DNA of 64,000 nt, from the NCBI RefSeq assembly GCF_000367925.1, contig NZ_KB849164.1, positions 62,001 to 126,000 of the forward strand, given 5' to 3'. The notes beneath the pieces were generated by a model that was given only the letters and a program-made list of their open reading frames with translations, was not told where the DNA came from and did not search any database. This DNA is from Acinetobacter bohemicus ANC 3994. GTDB taxonomy: Bacteria > Pseudomonadota > Gammaproteobacteria > Pseudomonadales > Moraxellaceae. The position numbers and the translations under genes are program-made. Positions 56,163 through 64,000 of the stretch are shown piece after piece; within the stretch, counting starts at the first letter, position 1, and every line of letters starts with the position of its first letter.

Positions 56163-56618
56163 ATGAAAATGAAATGGGTTCCAGAATATAATACTGGTAT
56201 CGATGTGATTGACGATCAACACAAACGAATTCTTGATTATATCAATGAGATTGATGATTTTTCTCATCATACGAATCGTGAACGTATTAAACAAATTCTT
56301 GATAATATCATTGATTATACGCAATCACATTTTACCTTTGAAGAGTCTTTGCAAGAAGAGGCTGGTTATAAATATCGCGTACCGCATAAACGTGTACATG
56401 ATTTATTTATTAAAAAAATTGAATCTTATCGTGACCGTTTTGAAATGGGACAGGCGATTGAAGGCGAATTACATGAAGTGCTGTCAAAATGGTTGATTAA
56501 CCATATTCAGCACGATGATGCCGATTATGTCGGCGCTGTGAAAGAAAATATGATGGGGATCATTAAAGAAAAAGAACAGAAAAAAGGTAAAAACTGGTTT
56601 TCTCGTTTCTTTTCATAA
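56163..56618 (+). CDS. bacteriohemerythrin
   Basis: 151 residues from the ATG at 56163 (AGGTGG upstream; a GTG at 56154 overlaps it). The diiron ligands are visible: IDDQHKRILDYI (near 19-30), HFTFEESLQEEAG (near 62), HKRVHDLF (near 82) and the HIQHDDADY end (near 120). It binds oxygen reversibly, delivering it to respiratory enzymes or sensing it. The C-terminal tail is basic (KEKEQKKGKNWFSRFFS), which may touch the membrane. A single-gene unit. Confidence 0.93.
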   Translation: MKMKWVPEYNTGIDVIDDQHKRILDYINEIDDFSHHTNRERIKQILDNIIDYTQSHFTFEESLQEEAGYKYRVPHKRVHDLFIKKIESYRDRFEMGQAIEGELHEVLSKWLINHIQHDDADYVGAVKENMMGIIKEKEQKKGKNWFSRFFS

Positions 56619-56758
56619 AAAGAGAACAGAGCTAACAATAATTAAAAGTGATTATAATTTTGCGCTGCAAATCATTAGCAATAATGGTTTGCTTTTTCTT
56701 TTTGATTTTCCCCCATGACAAAGGCAAAATAGCGGAAGACTTTTTTTAGGAACGCATC

Positions 56759-57841
56759 ATGCAGGACAATGCTATGTCACGATGGTTATCGCCGCTGATG
56801 GCATTTTGTTTATCTTTTATCATCATTGCCACGTTAGCACCAATTGTCGGAATTCAGGTTGATCGTCAACTTGATTTTTGGTTGTTATGGTTAGGGACAA
56901 TGCTTATTTTAGCGTTACCTATCTGTTATTTAGAAATTGCCTTAGCCAAGCGTTCAAAAACCACGGCTCTAAATGCATTATCCAGTTTAACGCGTGATGC
57001 GGATGCTTCTCAAAAATGGCGTTTAGTCGGTTGGCTGGCCGTTGTTTTTATCCCTTTTTTAGCAGGCGGTATGCTGTCTAACGCCAGTCAATTATTGGGG
57101 CATTTTGCCTTCAATGGGATTGCACCAAATTTATTGTTCGTGGGCTTGGCCATTGTTGCATTTGCACTTTCCTTTGCACCTCGAAAGATTATTGTTGGGT
57201 TAAGTGTTGTTGCGGTGTTGGCTTCTCTCATCCTCGCCAATATTTTGGGAACTGCATTACCTGCTTGGCATGTGACCGCTGTGGCATTTAGTGAATGGGG
57301 CGGAGCTACAGTCTTAGCATTGGTTGCCAGTGGACTTGGAATGGGCTTGTATTGGCAAAGTAGTTTGCCTGCACTTAAACAACAAGATGCTGCCACTCAA
57401 ACCGCATTACCCATCTGGATTGCGCAATTATTTGCCGTGATTGCATTTGCTTTTTTTGCCGCAAATGCTGCAATTCCAAGTTTTACTTTTGTCGTTGCTG
57501 TGGTGAGTGTATCGGCATTATTACTGAATATGGCACGTGAGCAACTCTTACAACGTCAATTAAATATCGCGATTCAATGGCTGGTGATATTGGCTGCGGT
57601 ATTTATTTGGGCCATTCCTGCAATCAGTCCCATTTTTAATACACTTCTCATGCTTTGGGGCTTGGTCATTTGTTTAATCTATGCTGTTTTTGCAGGATGG
57701 ATCATGAAAATTAGTCATCTACGTAAGTCGATGAACTTCAGTAATGAGCTATTTTATAACCTGTGGCGTATTGCGGTGCGTGTGGTACTGCCTGTAGCGA
57801 TTATCTTGGCGATCATCTCGATTATTGGACAATTGCTCTAA
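56759..57841 (+). CDS. SNF (sodium:neurotransmitter symporter)-like membrane protein
   Basis: 360 residues with about ten hydrophobic segments. GTMLILALPICYLEIALAKRSKTTALNAL near 45-75 resembles the P..yLE.alG segment of SNF transporters. The usual first-helix sodium motif (GxGNxWRFP) is not visible and the protein is shorter than typical members, so it may be a divergent or non-transporting relative. AGGAA lies eight bases before the ATG. Its stop overlaps the rnfH start by one base (TAATG), so they are translationally coupled. Confidence 0.6.
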   Translation: MQDNAMSRWLSPLMAFCLSFIIIATLAPIVGIQVDRQLDFWLLWLGTMLILALPICYLEIALAKRSKTTALNALSSLTRDADASQKWRLVGWLAVVFIPFLAGGMLSNASQLLGHFAFNGIAPNLLFVGLAIVAFALSFAPRKIIVGLSVVAVLASLILANILGTALPAWHVTAVAFSEWGGATVLALVASGLGMGLYWQSSLPALKQQDAATQTALPIWIAQLFAVIAFAFFAANAAIPSFTFVVAVVSVSALLLNMAREQLLQRQLNIAIQWLVILAAVFIWAIPAISPIFNTLLMLWGLVICLIYAVFAGWIMKISHLRKSMNFSNELFYNLWRIAVRVVLPVAIILAIISIIGQLL

Positions 57842-58164
57842 TGAGTGAGATACAACAAGTTTGGGTGGCATACGCGGCCCAAGATCGGCAATTTCTGATC
57901 GCTGTTCCTTTTCAACAGGGCATGACCGCATTAGACGCAATTGAGCAAAGTGGGATACGGGCGCAGACGAATTTACCTGAACCACTTGCATTGGGAATCT
58001 TTGGGGTGCGATTGCAAGATCCAGATCAAAGATTACAGGTCGGCGATCGGGTCGAAATTTATCGAGCACTGACCATTAATCCACAGGATATTCGTCGAAA
58101 ACGTGCTGCAGAAAATCCAGTCGGACGTTATTGCCGCGGAAATCGCTTTAAACAATTGAAGTGA
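57841..58164 (+). CDS. rnfH: RnfH-family ubiquitin-fold protein
   Basis: 107 residues from the ATG at 57841, which shares its A with the previous stop. VWVAYAAQDRQFLIAVPFQQGMTALDAIEQSGI is the typical RnfH opening; GVRLQDPDQRLQVGDRVEIYRAL carries the beta-grasp fold. It is named for the rnf operon but usually sits, as here, near bamE and fur; its role is unknown. Convergent with bamE. Confidence 0.9.
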   Translation: MSEIQQVWVAYAAQDRQFLIAVPFQQGMTALDAIEQSGIRAQTNLPEPLALGIFGVRLQDPDQRLQVGDRVEIYRALTINPQDIRRKRAAENPVGRYCRGNRFKQLK

Positions 58165-58170
58165 TAAGAA

Positions 58171-58197
58171 AAACCCCTCATTGAGGGGTTTATTTTT
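58171..58197. terminator. shared terminator, rnfH and bamE
   Basis: AAACCCCTC / GAGGGGTTT stem with an ATT loop, between convergent genes. Confidence 0.85.
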
Positions 58198-58209
58198 ATT
58201 TTAAAGCGT

Positions 58210-58608
58210 CTATAGTGGAGGCGCATTTAGAATCGCTTCTTTTGATCCTGGTAAGCCGGGTTGAGATTCTGGGATTGTTTCCAAGCCTTCAATCTTCTGT
58301 ACCGTACCGGTTTGATCGAAGTAAATTCTTAAGTGTTGACCGTGTGCTGCTGGGATTTTGGCTTTTTTAGCATACGTCCCTGGTATATAGTTGTAGATGT
58401 AGTCCCAACGTAAAGGATTCATTGGATCTGATACTGTAGGGCTACCGAGCAAAAAGCGAACTTGTTGGTGGCTCATACCGACTTGGATTTTTGAAGCTTG
58501 TGCTTGAGTTAAGGGTGTTCCCTGAGGAATATCAACTTTATAAACGCCCAAGGTCGAACAGCCTGCGAGCAGTGAAGTGACGAACAACGTCAACATGATT
58601 TTTTGCAT
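58210..58608 (-). CDS. bamE: outer-membrane assembly factor BamE
   Basis: 132 residues. The lipoprotein signal ends in LLAGC (residues 13-17). YKVDIPQGTPLTQAQASKIQVGMSHQQVRFLLGSP (near 24-58) is the SmpA/OmlA core of BamE, followed by RWDYIYNY. BamE is a small lipoprotein of the BAM complex that inserts beta-barrel proteins into the outer membrane. It is divergent from fur, the same order as omlA-fur in Pseudomonas. Confidence 0.95.
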   Translation of the reverse strand: MQKIMLTLFVTSLLAGCSTLGVYKVDIPQGTPLTQAQASKIQVGMSHQQVRFLLGSPTVSDPMNPLRWDYIYNYIPGTYAKKAKIPAAHGQHLRIYFDQTGTVQKIEGLETIPESQPGLPGSKEAILNAPPL

Positions 58609-58720
58609 TTTGCTACACTATCCCAAATTAATTATGATGCATTTGATCCACGGATAGATCATACTGCATCTAAACTTTGTTGCATATTCCAACTTTAAAT
58701 TTGTTGAGAGACCTTTTTAC

Positions 58721-59158
58721 ATGCCTATTTCAAATCAAGATTTACGCAAAGCTGGCCTTAAAGTTACGCTTCCACGAATTAAAATATTGGAATTATTAGA
58801 AAATTCAAGACAACACCATTTAAGCGCAGAAGACATTTATAAAACTTTACTCGAACAGGGCGAAGATGTCGGTTTAGCAACTGTGTATCGAGTGTTAACA
58901 CAATTTGAAGCTGCGGGTATTATCCAACGTCATCATTTTGAAAATAACCATTCAGTTTTTGAAATTATGCAAGAAGATCACCATGATCATATTGTTTGTC
59001 AAAACTGTAACAAAGTGGTTGAATTCACCAATGATGTGATTGAACATCAACAGCATGAAGTGGCTGAGAAATACGGTTTCACTTTAACGGGTCACTCGTT
59101 AAACCTTTATGGTTACTGTGATTCACAAGAATGCCAAGACGCATACCGTAAAAAATAA
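58721..59158 (+). CDS. fur: ferric uptake regulator Fur
   Basis: 145 residues. The DNA-binding part has LRKAGLKVTLPRIKILELLENS; the metal region has HHFENNHSVFEIMQEDHHDHIVCQNCNKVVEFTND, with histidines and the CxxC pair; a second cysteine pair lies near the end (CDSQEC). Fur represses iron-uptake genes when bound to ferrous iron. The 112-base gap to bamE holds both promoters; no clear Fur box was assigned. A terminator shared with pilU follows. Confidence 0.97.
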   Translation: MPISNQDLRKAGLKVTLPRIKILELLENSRQHHLSAEDIYKTLLEQGEDVGLATVYRVLTQFEAAGIIQRHHFENNHSVFEIMQEDHHDHIVCQNCNKVVEFTNDVIEHQQHEVAEKYGFTLTGHSLNLYGYCDSQECQDAYRKK

Positions 59159-59176
59159 TACTGGGTAAAATCAGTT

Positions 59177-59210
59177 AAAAAACAGGCTTCATTTGAAGCC
59201 TGTTTTTTTT
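59177..59210. terminator. shared terminator, fur and pilU
   Basis: AAAAAACAGGCTTC / GAAGCCTGTTTTTTTT stem with an ATTT loop, between convergent genes. Confidence 0.92.
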
Positions 59211-59214
59211 ACTT

Positions 59215-60336
59215 TTAAGCTTGCCCATCGAAGGTGATATTCGAATTTGCATGCATTAAACGCTCAGCGCCTTCTTCAGACAATTTAATTTGTAGACGAA
59301 GGTCGTTGGGTGAGTCGGCGTGTTTCAATGCATCTTTATAGGTGATTTGTTTGGCTTTATACAGGTCAAACAAAGCTTGGTCAAAAGTTTGCATGCCAAG
59401 TTCACGTGAACGCTTCATTAATTCTTTAATTTCATGTACTTCACCTTTACGAATCAAGTCAGAAATTAATGGTGAATTGATTAAAATTTCAATCGCGGCA
59501 CGACGTGATTTACCATCAACACTTGGAATCAGTTGCTGGGCCACCATGGCTCTTAAATTAAGCGATAAGTCCATAAACAACTGGTTATGACGGTCTGCAT
59601 CAAAGAAGTGAATAATACGGTCAATCGCTTGATTGGCATTGTTGGCGTGTAGGGTTGCAAACACCAAATGCCCCGTTTCAGCAAAGGCAATCGCGTAGTC
59701 CATGGTTTCACGCGAGCGAATCTCACCAATCAAAATCACATCGGGTGCTTGACGTAAGGTGTTCTTTAAAGCGACTTCAAATGAGTCGGTGTCAATACCC
59801 ACTTCACGCTGGGTGATGATACAACCTGCATGTTGGTGGATAAATTCAATCGGGTCTTCAATGGTAATGATATGACCTTTAGAATTATGGTTACGATAAC
59901 CAATAATCGAGGCTAAAGAGGTTGATTTACCCGTACCGGTTGCACCCACGAAAATAATGATGCCACGTTTAGTCATCGCCAATTCTTTTAAAATTGGCGG
60001 TAACTTCAGCTCATCCATGGTCGGAATAACAGTTTCGATACGACGTAACACCATACCGGGTTGATCACGTTGTTGAAATGCACTGACACGAAAACGCGCA
60101 GTTTTGTCACGGTTACTGATGGCAAAGTTACATTCACGCGTTTCAGCAAATTCCTTGCGCTGTTTCTCGCTCATGATGGAGTTTAAAAGTTGCCCGGTAA
60201 TTTCACCCGTTAGCTTGGTTTTGGCAATGGGTAAAATTTGACCATTAATTTTCATTGATGGTTCAACATCAGCCGTAATAAACAAGTCTGATGCTTTTTG
60301 TTGGATCATCAAATTCAGTAAGTCGTTAAAATCCAT
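59215..60336 (-). CDS. pilU: type IV pilus retraction ATPase PilU
   Basis: 373 residues, a hexameric secretion-type ATPase. Walker A is GATGTGKSTS (near 130); the Walker B region is APDVILIGEIRSRETMDYAIAFAETGHLVFATLHAN, with the Asp, His and Walker residues of the family. The C-terminal tail (SEEGAERLMHANSNI) separates PilU from PilT. PilU works with PilT to pull pili in, supporting twitching and DNA uptake. It follows pilT by 25 bases. Confidence 0.95.
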   Translation of the reverse strand: MDFNDLLNLMIQQKASDLFITADVEPSMKINGQILPIAKTKLTGEITGQLLNSIMSEKQRKEFAETRECNFAISNRDKTARFRVSAFQQRDQPGMVLRRIETVIPTMDELKLPPILKELAMTKRGIIIFVGATGTGKSTSLASIIGYRNHNSKGHIITIEDPIEFIHQHAGCIITQREVGIDTDSFEVALKNTLRQAPDVILIGEIRSRETMDYAIAFAETGHLVFATLHANNANQAIDRIIHFFDADRHNQLFMDLSLNLRAMVAQQLIPSVDGKSRRAAIEILINSPLISDLIRKGEVHEIKELMKRSRELGMQTFDQALFDLYKAKQITYKDALKHADSPNDLRLQIKLSEEGAERLMHANSNITFDGQA

Positions 60337-60361
60337 AATAAGATCCTAAATCCATTTAAAC

Positions 60362-61399
60362 TTATAAGAATGCTTCTGGTTGTTTCGCCATAGTACGTGC
60401 CGTTTGCGGGCTGATAATGCCTTTAGAAACTAAAGTTTTTAGGCTTTGATCCAGTGTGGTCATGCCGTAGTTGGCACCGGTTTGAATGGCAGAATACATT
60501 TGAGCGACTTTGTTTTCACGGATCAGGTTTCGAATAGCCGGAATACCAATCATGATTTCATGCGCTGCAACACGACCACCGCCATTTTTTTTCAGTAGTG
60601 TTTGAGAAATAACGGCCTGTAATGATTCAGAAAGCATGGCACGAACCATGTCTTTTTCTTCAGCAGGGAATACGTCAATCACACGGTCAATGGTTTTTGC
60701 CGCAGACGTGGTATGTAGCGTACCAAAGACTAAGTGACCTGTTTCCGCAGCAGTCAGCGCCAAACGAATGGTTTCAAGGTCACGCATCTCACCGACCAGA
60801 ATAATATCAGGGTCTTCACGCAGGGCTGAGCGGAGTGCTTCGTTAAAGCCATGCGTGTCACGATGCACTTCACGTTGGTTGACCAAACATTTTTTCGATT
60901 CGTGGACAAATTCGATTGGGTCTTCGACGGTTAAAATATGGTCATAACGCTGATCGTTAATATAATCGACCATTGCGGCAAGAGTGGTTGATTTACCCGA
61001 ACCCGTTGGCCCTGTAACCAAAACAATACCACGTGGGAAATTACAAATATCTTTGAAAATTTGCCCCATGCCCAAGTCTTCAATGGTTAAAACTTTTGAT
61101 GGAATGGTACGGAATACGGCACCTGCACCGCGGTTTTGGTTGAATGCGTTGACACGGAAACGAGCCACACCCGGTACTTCAAAAGAAAAGTCAGTTTCAA
61201 GTTTTTCTTCAAAATCGCGGCGCTGTTTATCATTCATAATGTCGTACACCAATTTGTGTACTTCTTTATGTTCTAAAGCTGGTAAATTGATGCGACGAAC
61301 TTCACCATCGACACGGATAAGTGGTGGCATACCCGCTGATAAGTGTAAGTCTGATGCCCCGTTTTTAGCAGAAAAGGCCAGCAGTTCAGTAATGTCCAT
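60362..61399 (-). CDS. pilT: type IV pilus retraction ATPase PilT
   Basis: 345 residues. Start MDITELLAFSAKNGASDLHLS, Walker A TGPTGSGKST (near 130), Asp box TVEDPIEFVHE, Walker B DPDIILVGEMRDLETI, His box TGHLVFGTLHT and the retraction motif AIRNLIRENK (the AIRxLIRE signature of PilT). It is the main motor for pilus disassembly. First gene of pilT-pilU and divergent from yggS, the common order in Pseudomonas and Acinetobacter. Confidence 0.97.
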   Translation of the reverse strand: MDITELLAFSAKNGASDLHLSAGMPPLIRVDGEVRRINLPALEHKEVHKLVYDIMNDKQRRDFEEKLETDFSFEVPGVARFRVNAFNQNRGAGAVFRTIPSKVLTIEDLGMGQIFKDICNFPRGIVLVTGPTGSGKSTTLAAMVDYINDQRYDHILTVEDPIEFVHESKKCLVNQREVHRDTHGFNEALRSALREDPDIILVGEMRDLETIRLALTAAETGHLVFGTLHTTSAAKTIDRVIDVFPAEEKDMVRAMLSESLQAVISQTLLKKNGGGRVAAHEIMIGIPAIRNLIRENKVAQMYSAIQTGANYGMTTLDQSLKTLVSKGIISPQTARTMAKQPEAFL

Positions 61400-61523
61400 A
61401 ATTTCCCCGAGATCATTTAAATGTTATTTATTTTGTTAGAATAATAAGGCTTTCCCAGAGCTTAACCAACAGTTAGTTTTAAGGGAAAGTGAAAAAAAGC
61501 TGAATGAAATGAGAACCTCGTCA

Positions 61524-62216
61524 ATGAATAGTCTTCAAGCATCACGAAATCAAGTTTTACAGCATATTGCCGATGCCTGTAAACAAGCCCAGCGCGAGCC
61601 AGAAACCGTACAGTTATTGGCTGTTTCAAAGACTCACCCAAGTGAGTGCTTACGTGAAATGTACCAAACAGGGCAACGCGCATTTGGTGAAAATTATTTA
61701 CAAGAGGCTTTGGATAAGATTGAAAAGCTCAATGATTTAGCCATTGAGTGGCATTTTATCGGGCATGTTCAGCGCAATAAAACCAAACATTTGGCTGCAA
61801 GTTTTGCATGGGTACATGGCGTGGATCGTTTAATGATTGCTGAGCGTTTATCCAAGCAGCGCGAAGCCAATCAAGTGCCATTGAATATTTGTTTACAAGT
61901 TAATATTGATGCTCAAGAAAGCAAAGATGGATGTCAGCCCAATGAAGTGGCGGAGTTGGTGCAAAAGATTAGCCAATTGCCGCATTTAAAACTGCGTGGT
62001 TTGATGGTGATTCCAGCACCCAACAACACCCATGCTTTTGCAGATGCAAAGCAACTTTTTGATGCGGTTAAACAGGAACATGTACAGCCTGAAGACTGGG
62101 ATACTTTAAGTATGGGCATGTCTGGAGATATGGTTGAGGCCATTGCAGCAGGTTCAACTATGGTACGTGTTGGTACGGCACTTTTCGGTGCACGAGATTA
62201 TTCCAATCAAGCATAA
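61524..62216 (+). CDS. yggS: PLP homeostasis protein YggS
   Basis: 230 residues from the ATG at 61524, where family proteins begin (MNSLQASRNQVL); an ATG at 61509 is in frame. The PLP lysine is in LLAVSKTHP (near 36). GENYLQEALDKI, EWHFIGHVQRNKTKH and the phosphate-binding end LSMGMSGDMVEAIAAGSTMVRVGTALFG are all present. YggS/PLPBP binds pyridoxal phosphate without known catalysis and balances PLP and amino acid pools. Convergent with sbcC. Confidence 0.95.
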   Translation: MNSLQASRNQVLQHIADACKQAQREPETVQLLAVSKTHPSECLREMYQTGQRAFGENYLQEALDKIEKLNDLAIEWHFIGHVQRNKTKHLAASFAWVHGVDRLMIAERLSKQREANQVPLNICLQVNIDAQESKDGCQPNEVAELVQKISQLPHLKLRGLMVIPAPNNTHAFADAKQLFDAVKQEHVQPEDWDTLSMGMSGDMVEAIAAGSTMVRVGTALFGARDYSNQA

Positions 62217-62229
62217 AATAGAGCATCCA

Positions 62230-62264
62230 CAAGGCTGAGTATTTACACAGCCTTGTTTATTTTT
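62230..62264 (+). terminator. terminator after yggS
   Basis: CAAGGCTG / CAGCCTTG stem with a ten-base loop, then TTTATTTTT. Confidence 0.75.
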
Positions 62265-62266
62265 GC

Positions 62267-64000
62267 TTAACCGACCACTTGAATGGTACTTGCGCCTGCA
62301 CCCAATGGTTTGACCTGAATTTGTACAGGAATGCGTTCATGCATTTCTTGAATATGTGAGATCAGCACAACTTTACGCCCTTGGTTTTGCAGTTGATCTA
62401 AGGCATTCATCACCATGTAGAGCGATGAGGCATCTAACGTTCCAAAACCTTCATCGATAAACAACGATTCAATTTTCATGGAACCCGATGCCATATTGGC
62501 AATGGCGAGCGATAAGGCAAGCGCAGTCAGGAATGATTCACCGCCTGAAAGGGAAGAGACTGAACGGGTTTCACCATCCATGTCATGATCGACAATGGCT
62601 AAGCTTAATGAGTTTTCTAAGCGCTTTAACGTGTAACGCTGAGAAAGCATGACCAATTGTTGATTGGCATGTTCGAGCAGAATATCTAAATTATATTGCT
62701 GGGCATAATCCCGGAAGTCTTTGCCTTTAGCGTCCCCAATTAAGCCAGAAATTTTGCCCCAACGATGTTCTTGCTGTTGAATCGCTTGAATCTGATCTGC
62801 GAATTGCTTTTGTTTGTCGATATTCCGTTGATGAACTTCCAGTTTGAGTTTGTAACCATCTCGCATGTCTAAGGTCGCTTGCAGATTTTCGACCAAGCGT
62901 GTCATTTGAGTCTGTAGTTGTTCAAATTCAATATTGGGCTGTTGCAGGGCATGCTGTTGCAGTTGTTCCTGAATGGTTTTTAGCGCAGATTGCACATCAT
63001 TTAGGCTGCGTTCGGCAGTTTGAATATTTAAACGAATCTGTTGTTGCTGTTCATTGGGAATTTGACGCAGTTGTTCAATCAAAATTGCATCAAAATCAGC
63101 ATGCTGATTCAGCCATTGTTGGATTTCAAGTGCAGAGGCGGTTTGTTGTATTTCAAGTTGGGTCAGCTGTATTTTGAGTTGATCACGTTGGCGTTTCTGT
63201 TGTTCAAACTGTTGACGCGATTGATCGATGTTTTGCCGCGCTTGGTTGAATTGTATGTGCAGATTTTTGCGTTGTTCATCATATTGAATTAGCCATTCAT
63301 GTGGTTTTTCAACCTGAATCTGTGACATCTCAAAAATAAGGGTCATGGCCAATTCTTTATTCTTTTGTCCTTGGCGTTCAAAGTCTGATTTTTCTGTTGT
63401 AGTGGATTGAATTTGCTCATTTTTAAAGGAAATGTTTTGTTCAATTTGCTTGAGTGCTTGATTTTTTTCATCCAGTTGTTTGTTTAGCGTATCCGCAGTT
63501 TGCAGCAGTTGTAAGCGTTGCATCAGTTGCTGTTCAATGTTTGTAGCTGTGCTGGAGGTCTGGGTTTTCCAAGCGTATTTTTGCTCGGCTGAAAGCAGAT
63601 CAATCAGGTGTTGAATATTTTGTTCAGCGTGTTGAATGGTCGATAAATGTTGCTGAATGTGTTGAATGGTTTGTAATTGCTCACGTTGATTTTTCTGTGC
63701 TTGATTGAGTTGCGCTAAAGTGTGATCAAGCTGTTGAATGTCTTGCTGATATTTTTCGGATAACTGAAACAACTGTTGCGCAGTATTTTCATGCATTGGA
63801 TTGAAATCGAGTGAGATTTTCATGCTATCCAAAGCGGATTTGAGTTGCTGTTCGAGTTGCGTACTTTGCTGTTGTAACTCATTCAAACGCAGTGTATTTT
63901 GCGTTAAAGCCGTATGTTGTTGGGTGCAAAGCTGTTGTGCTTTTTGCCAGACATCAAAAGATTGATTCTCAAGTTGAAGCGCCTGTTGCTCTTGCTGTTG
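62267..64000 (-). CDS. sbcC: nuclease subunit SbcC, C-terminal part (runs off the edge)
   Basis: At least 577 residues read from the right edge of the window; the frame is open to base 64000, so the start and the Walker A domain lie outside. The visible part begins in a long coiled coil extremely rich in glutamine (QQ and QLQ repeats over about 400 residues). The C-terminal ATPase lobe follows: signature SLSGGESFLTALALSLAIA and Walker B SLFIDEGFGTLDA, then VVLISHIQEM. SbcC with the nuclease SbcD cuts hairpins and protein-blocked DNA ends; sbcD is expected just beyond the edge. Confidence 0.93.
   Translation of the reverse strand, partial: QQQEQQALQLENQSFDVWQKAQQLCTQQHTALTQNTLRLNELQQQSTQLEQQLKSALDSMKISLDFNPMHENTAQQLFQLSEKYQQDIQQLDHTLAQLNQAQKNQREQLQTIQHIQQHLSTIQHAEQNIQHLIDLLSAEQKYAWKTQTSSTATNIEQQLMQRLQLLQTADTLNKQLDEKNQALKQIEQNISFKNEQIQSTTTEKSDFERQGQKNKELAMTLIFEMSQIQVEKPHEWLIQYDEQRKNLHIQFNQARQNIDQSRQQFEQQKRQRDQLKIQLTQLEIQQTASALEIQQWLNQHADFDAILIEQLRQIPNEQQQQIRLNIQTAERSLNDVQSALKTIQEQLQQHALQQPNIEFEQLQTQMTRLVENLQATLDMRDGYKLKLEVHQRNIDKQKQFADQIQAIQQQEHRWGKISGLIGDAKGKDFRDYAQQYNLDILLEHANQQLVMLSQRYTLKRLENSLSLAIVDHDMDGETRSVSSLSGGESFLTALALSLAIANMASGSMKIESLFIDEGFGTLDASSLYMVMNALDQLQNQGRKVVLISHIQEMHERIPVQIQVKPLGAGASTIQVVG

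Noticed and set aside
63884..63886. TTG as the start of the sbcC coding sequence
   Set aside because: The frame stays open for 38 further codons to the window edge and the ATPase N-terminal lobe is missing, so this is an internal codon.

Overview
The window is a chromosome segment of a gammaproteobacterium, almost certainly Acinetobacter (Moraxellaceae). Reasons: moderately AT-rich DNA, protein sequences typical of the genus, both aat and bpt, the pilT/pilU pair beside yggS, the dut-algC-argB order shared with Pseudomonas, HemJ rather than HemG, and intergenic palindromes of a kind common in Acinetobacter. I could not name the species. I saw no rRNA or tRNA gene, no CRISPR array and no intact insertion sequence.

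Layout. 1-6.9 kb: a Sel1-repeat protein, a small unknown protein, a broken tyrosine-phosphatase-like gene, a secreted sugar-dehydrogenase-like beta-propeller, ygfZ, and an isolated acnD. 6.9-8.8 kb: one very AT-rich gene for a NACHT NTPase, the clearest accessory gene here and a likely anti-phage gene. 8.8-18.9 kb: mostly small conserved genes (zinc ribbons, a lipoprotein, GGDEF cyclase, SIMPL protein, rluA, rraB, SRPBCC, DUF488, yjdM, yegP, thiD, a HAD phosphatase). A non-coding block at 11.0-11.66 kb holds a 181-base segment with complementary ends.

19.0-24.0 kb: a D-alanine module, with an Lrp-type regulator divergent from dadA, dadX, ridA and cycA. Racemase, dehydrogenase, imine deaminase and permease together would turn external D- or L-alanine into pyruvate. 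24.1-28.8 kb: a membrane acyltransferase, fabB-hemJ and an EcsC-family protein. 28.8-33.6 kb: the str operon (rpsL-rpsG-fusA-tuf) with a recognisable promoter. 33.7-41.8 kb: a metal-dependent hydrolase, rimI, the two N-degron aminoacyl transferases bpt and aat, trxB, ftsK and a small membrane protein.

41.9-48.5 kb: a LysR regulator divergent from an AEC carrier, a PA4642-like protein, a pair of palindromic repeats, minCDE, and a two-gene unit pairing a PlsC-type acyltransferase with a membrane protein that looks like a voltage sensor without a pore. 48.6-58.2 kb: an OmpA-like lipoprotein, rep, dut, algC, argB, a class II amidotransferase, bacteriohemerythrin, an SNF-like carrier and rnfH. 58.2-64 kb: bamE divergent from fur, pilT-pilU divergent from yggS, and the 3' part of sbcC, which runs off the right edge.

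Most of the window is core genome. The parts worth a second look are the NACHT gene at the acnD locus, the in-frame acetyltransferase-like leader before acnD, the structured block near 11.3 kb, the voltage-sensor-like protein, and the palindromic repeat family.
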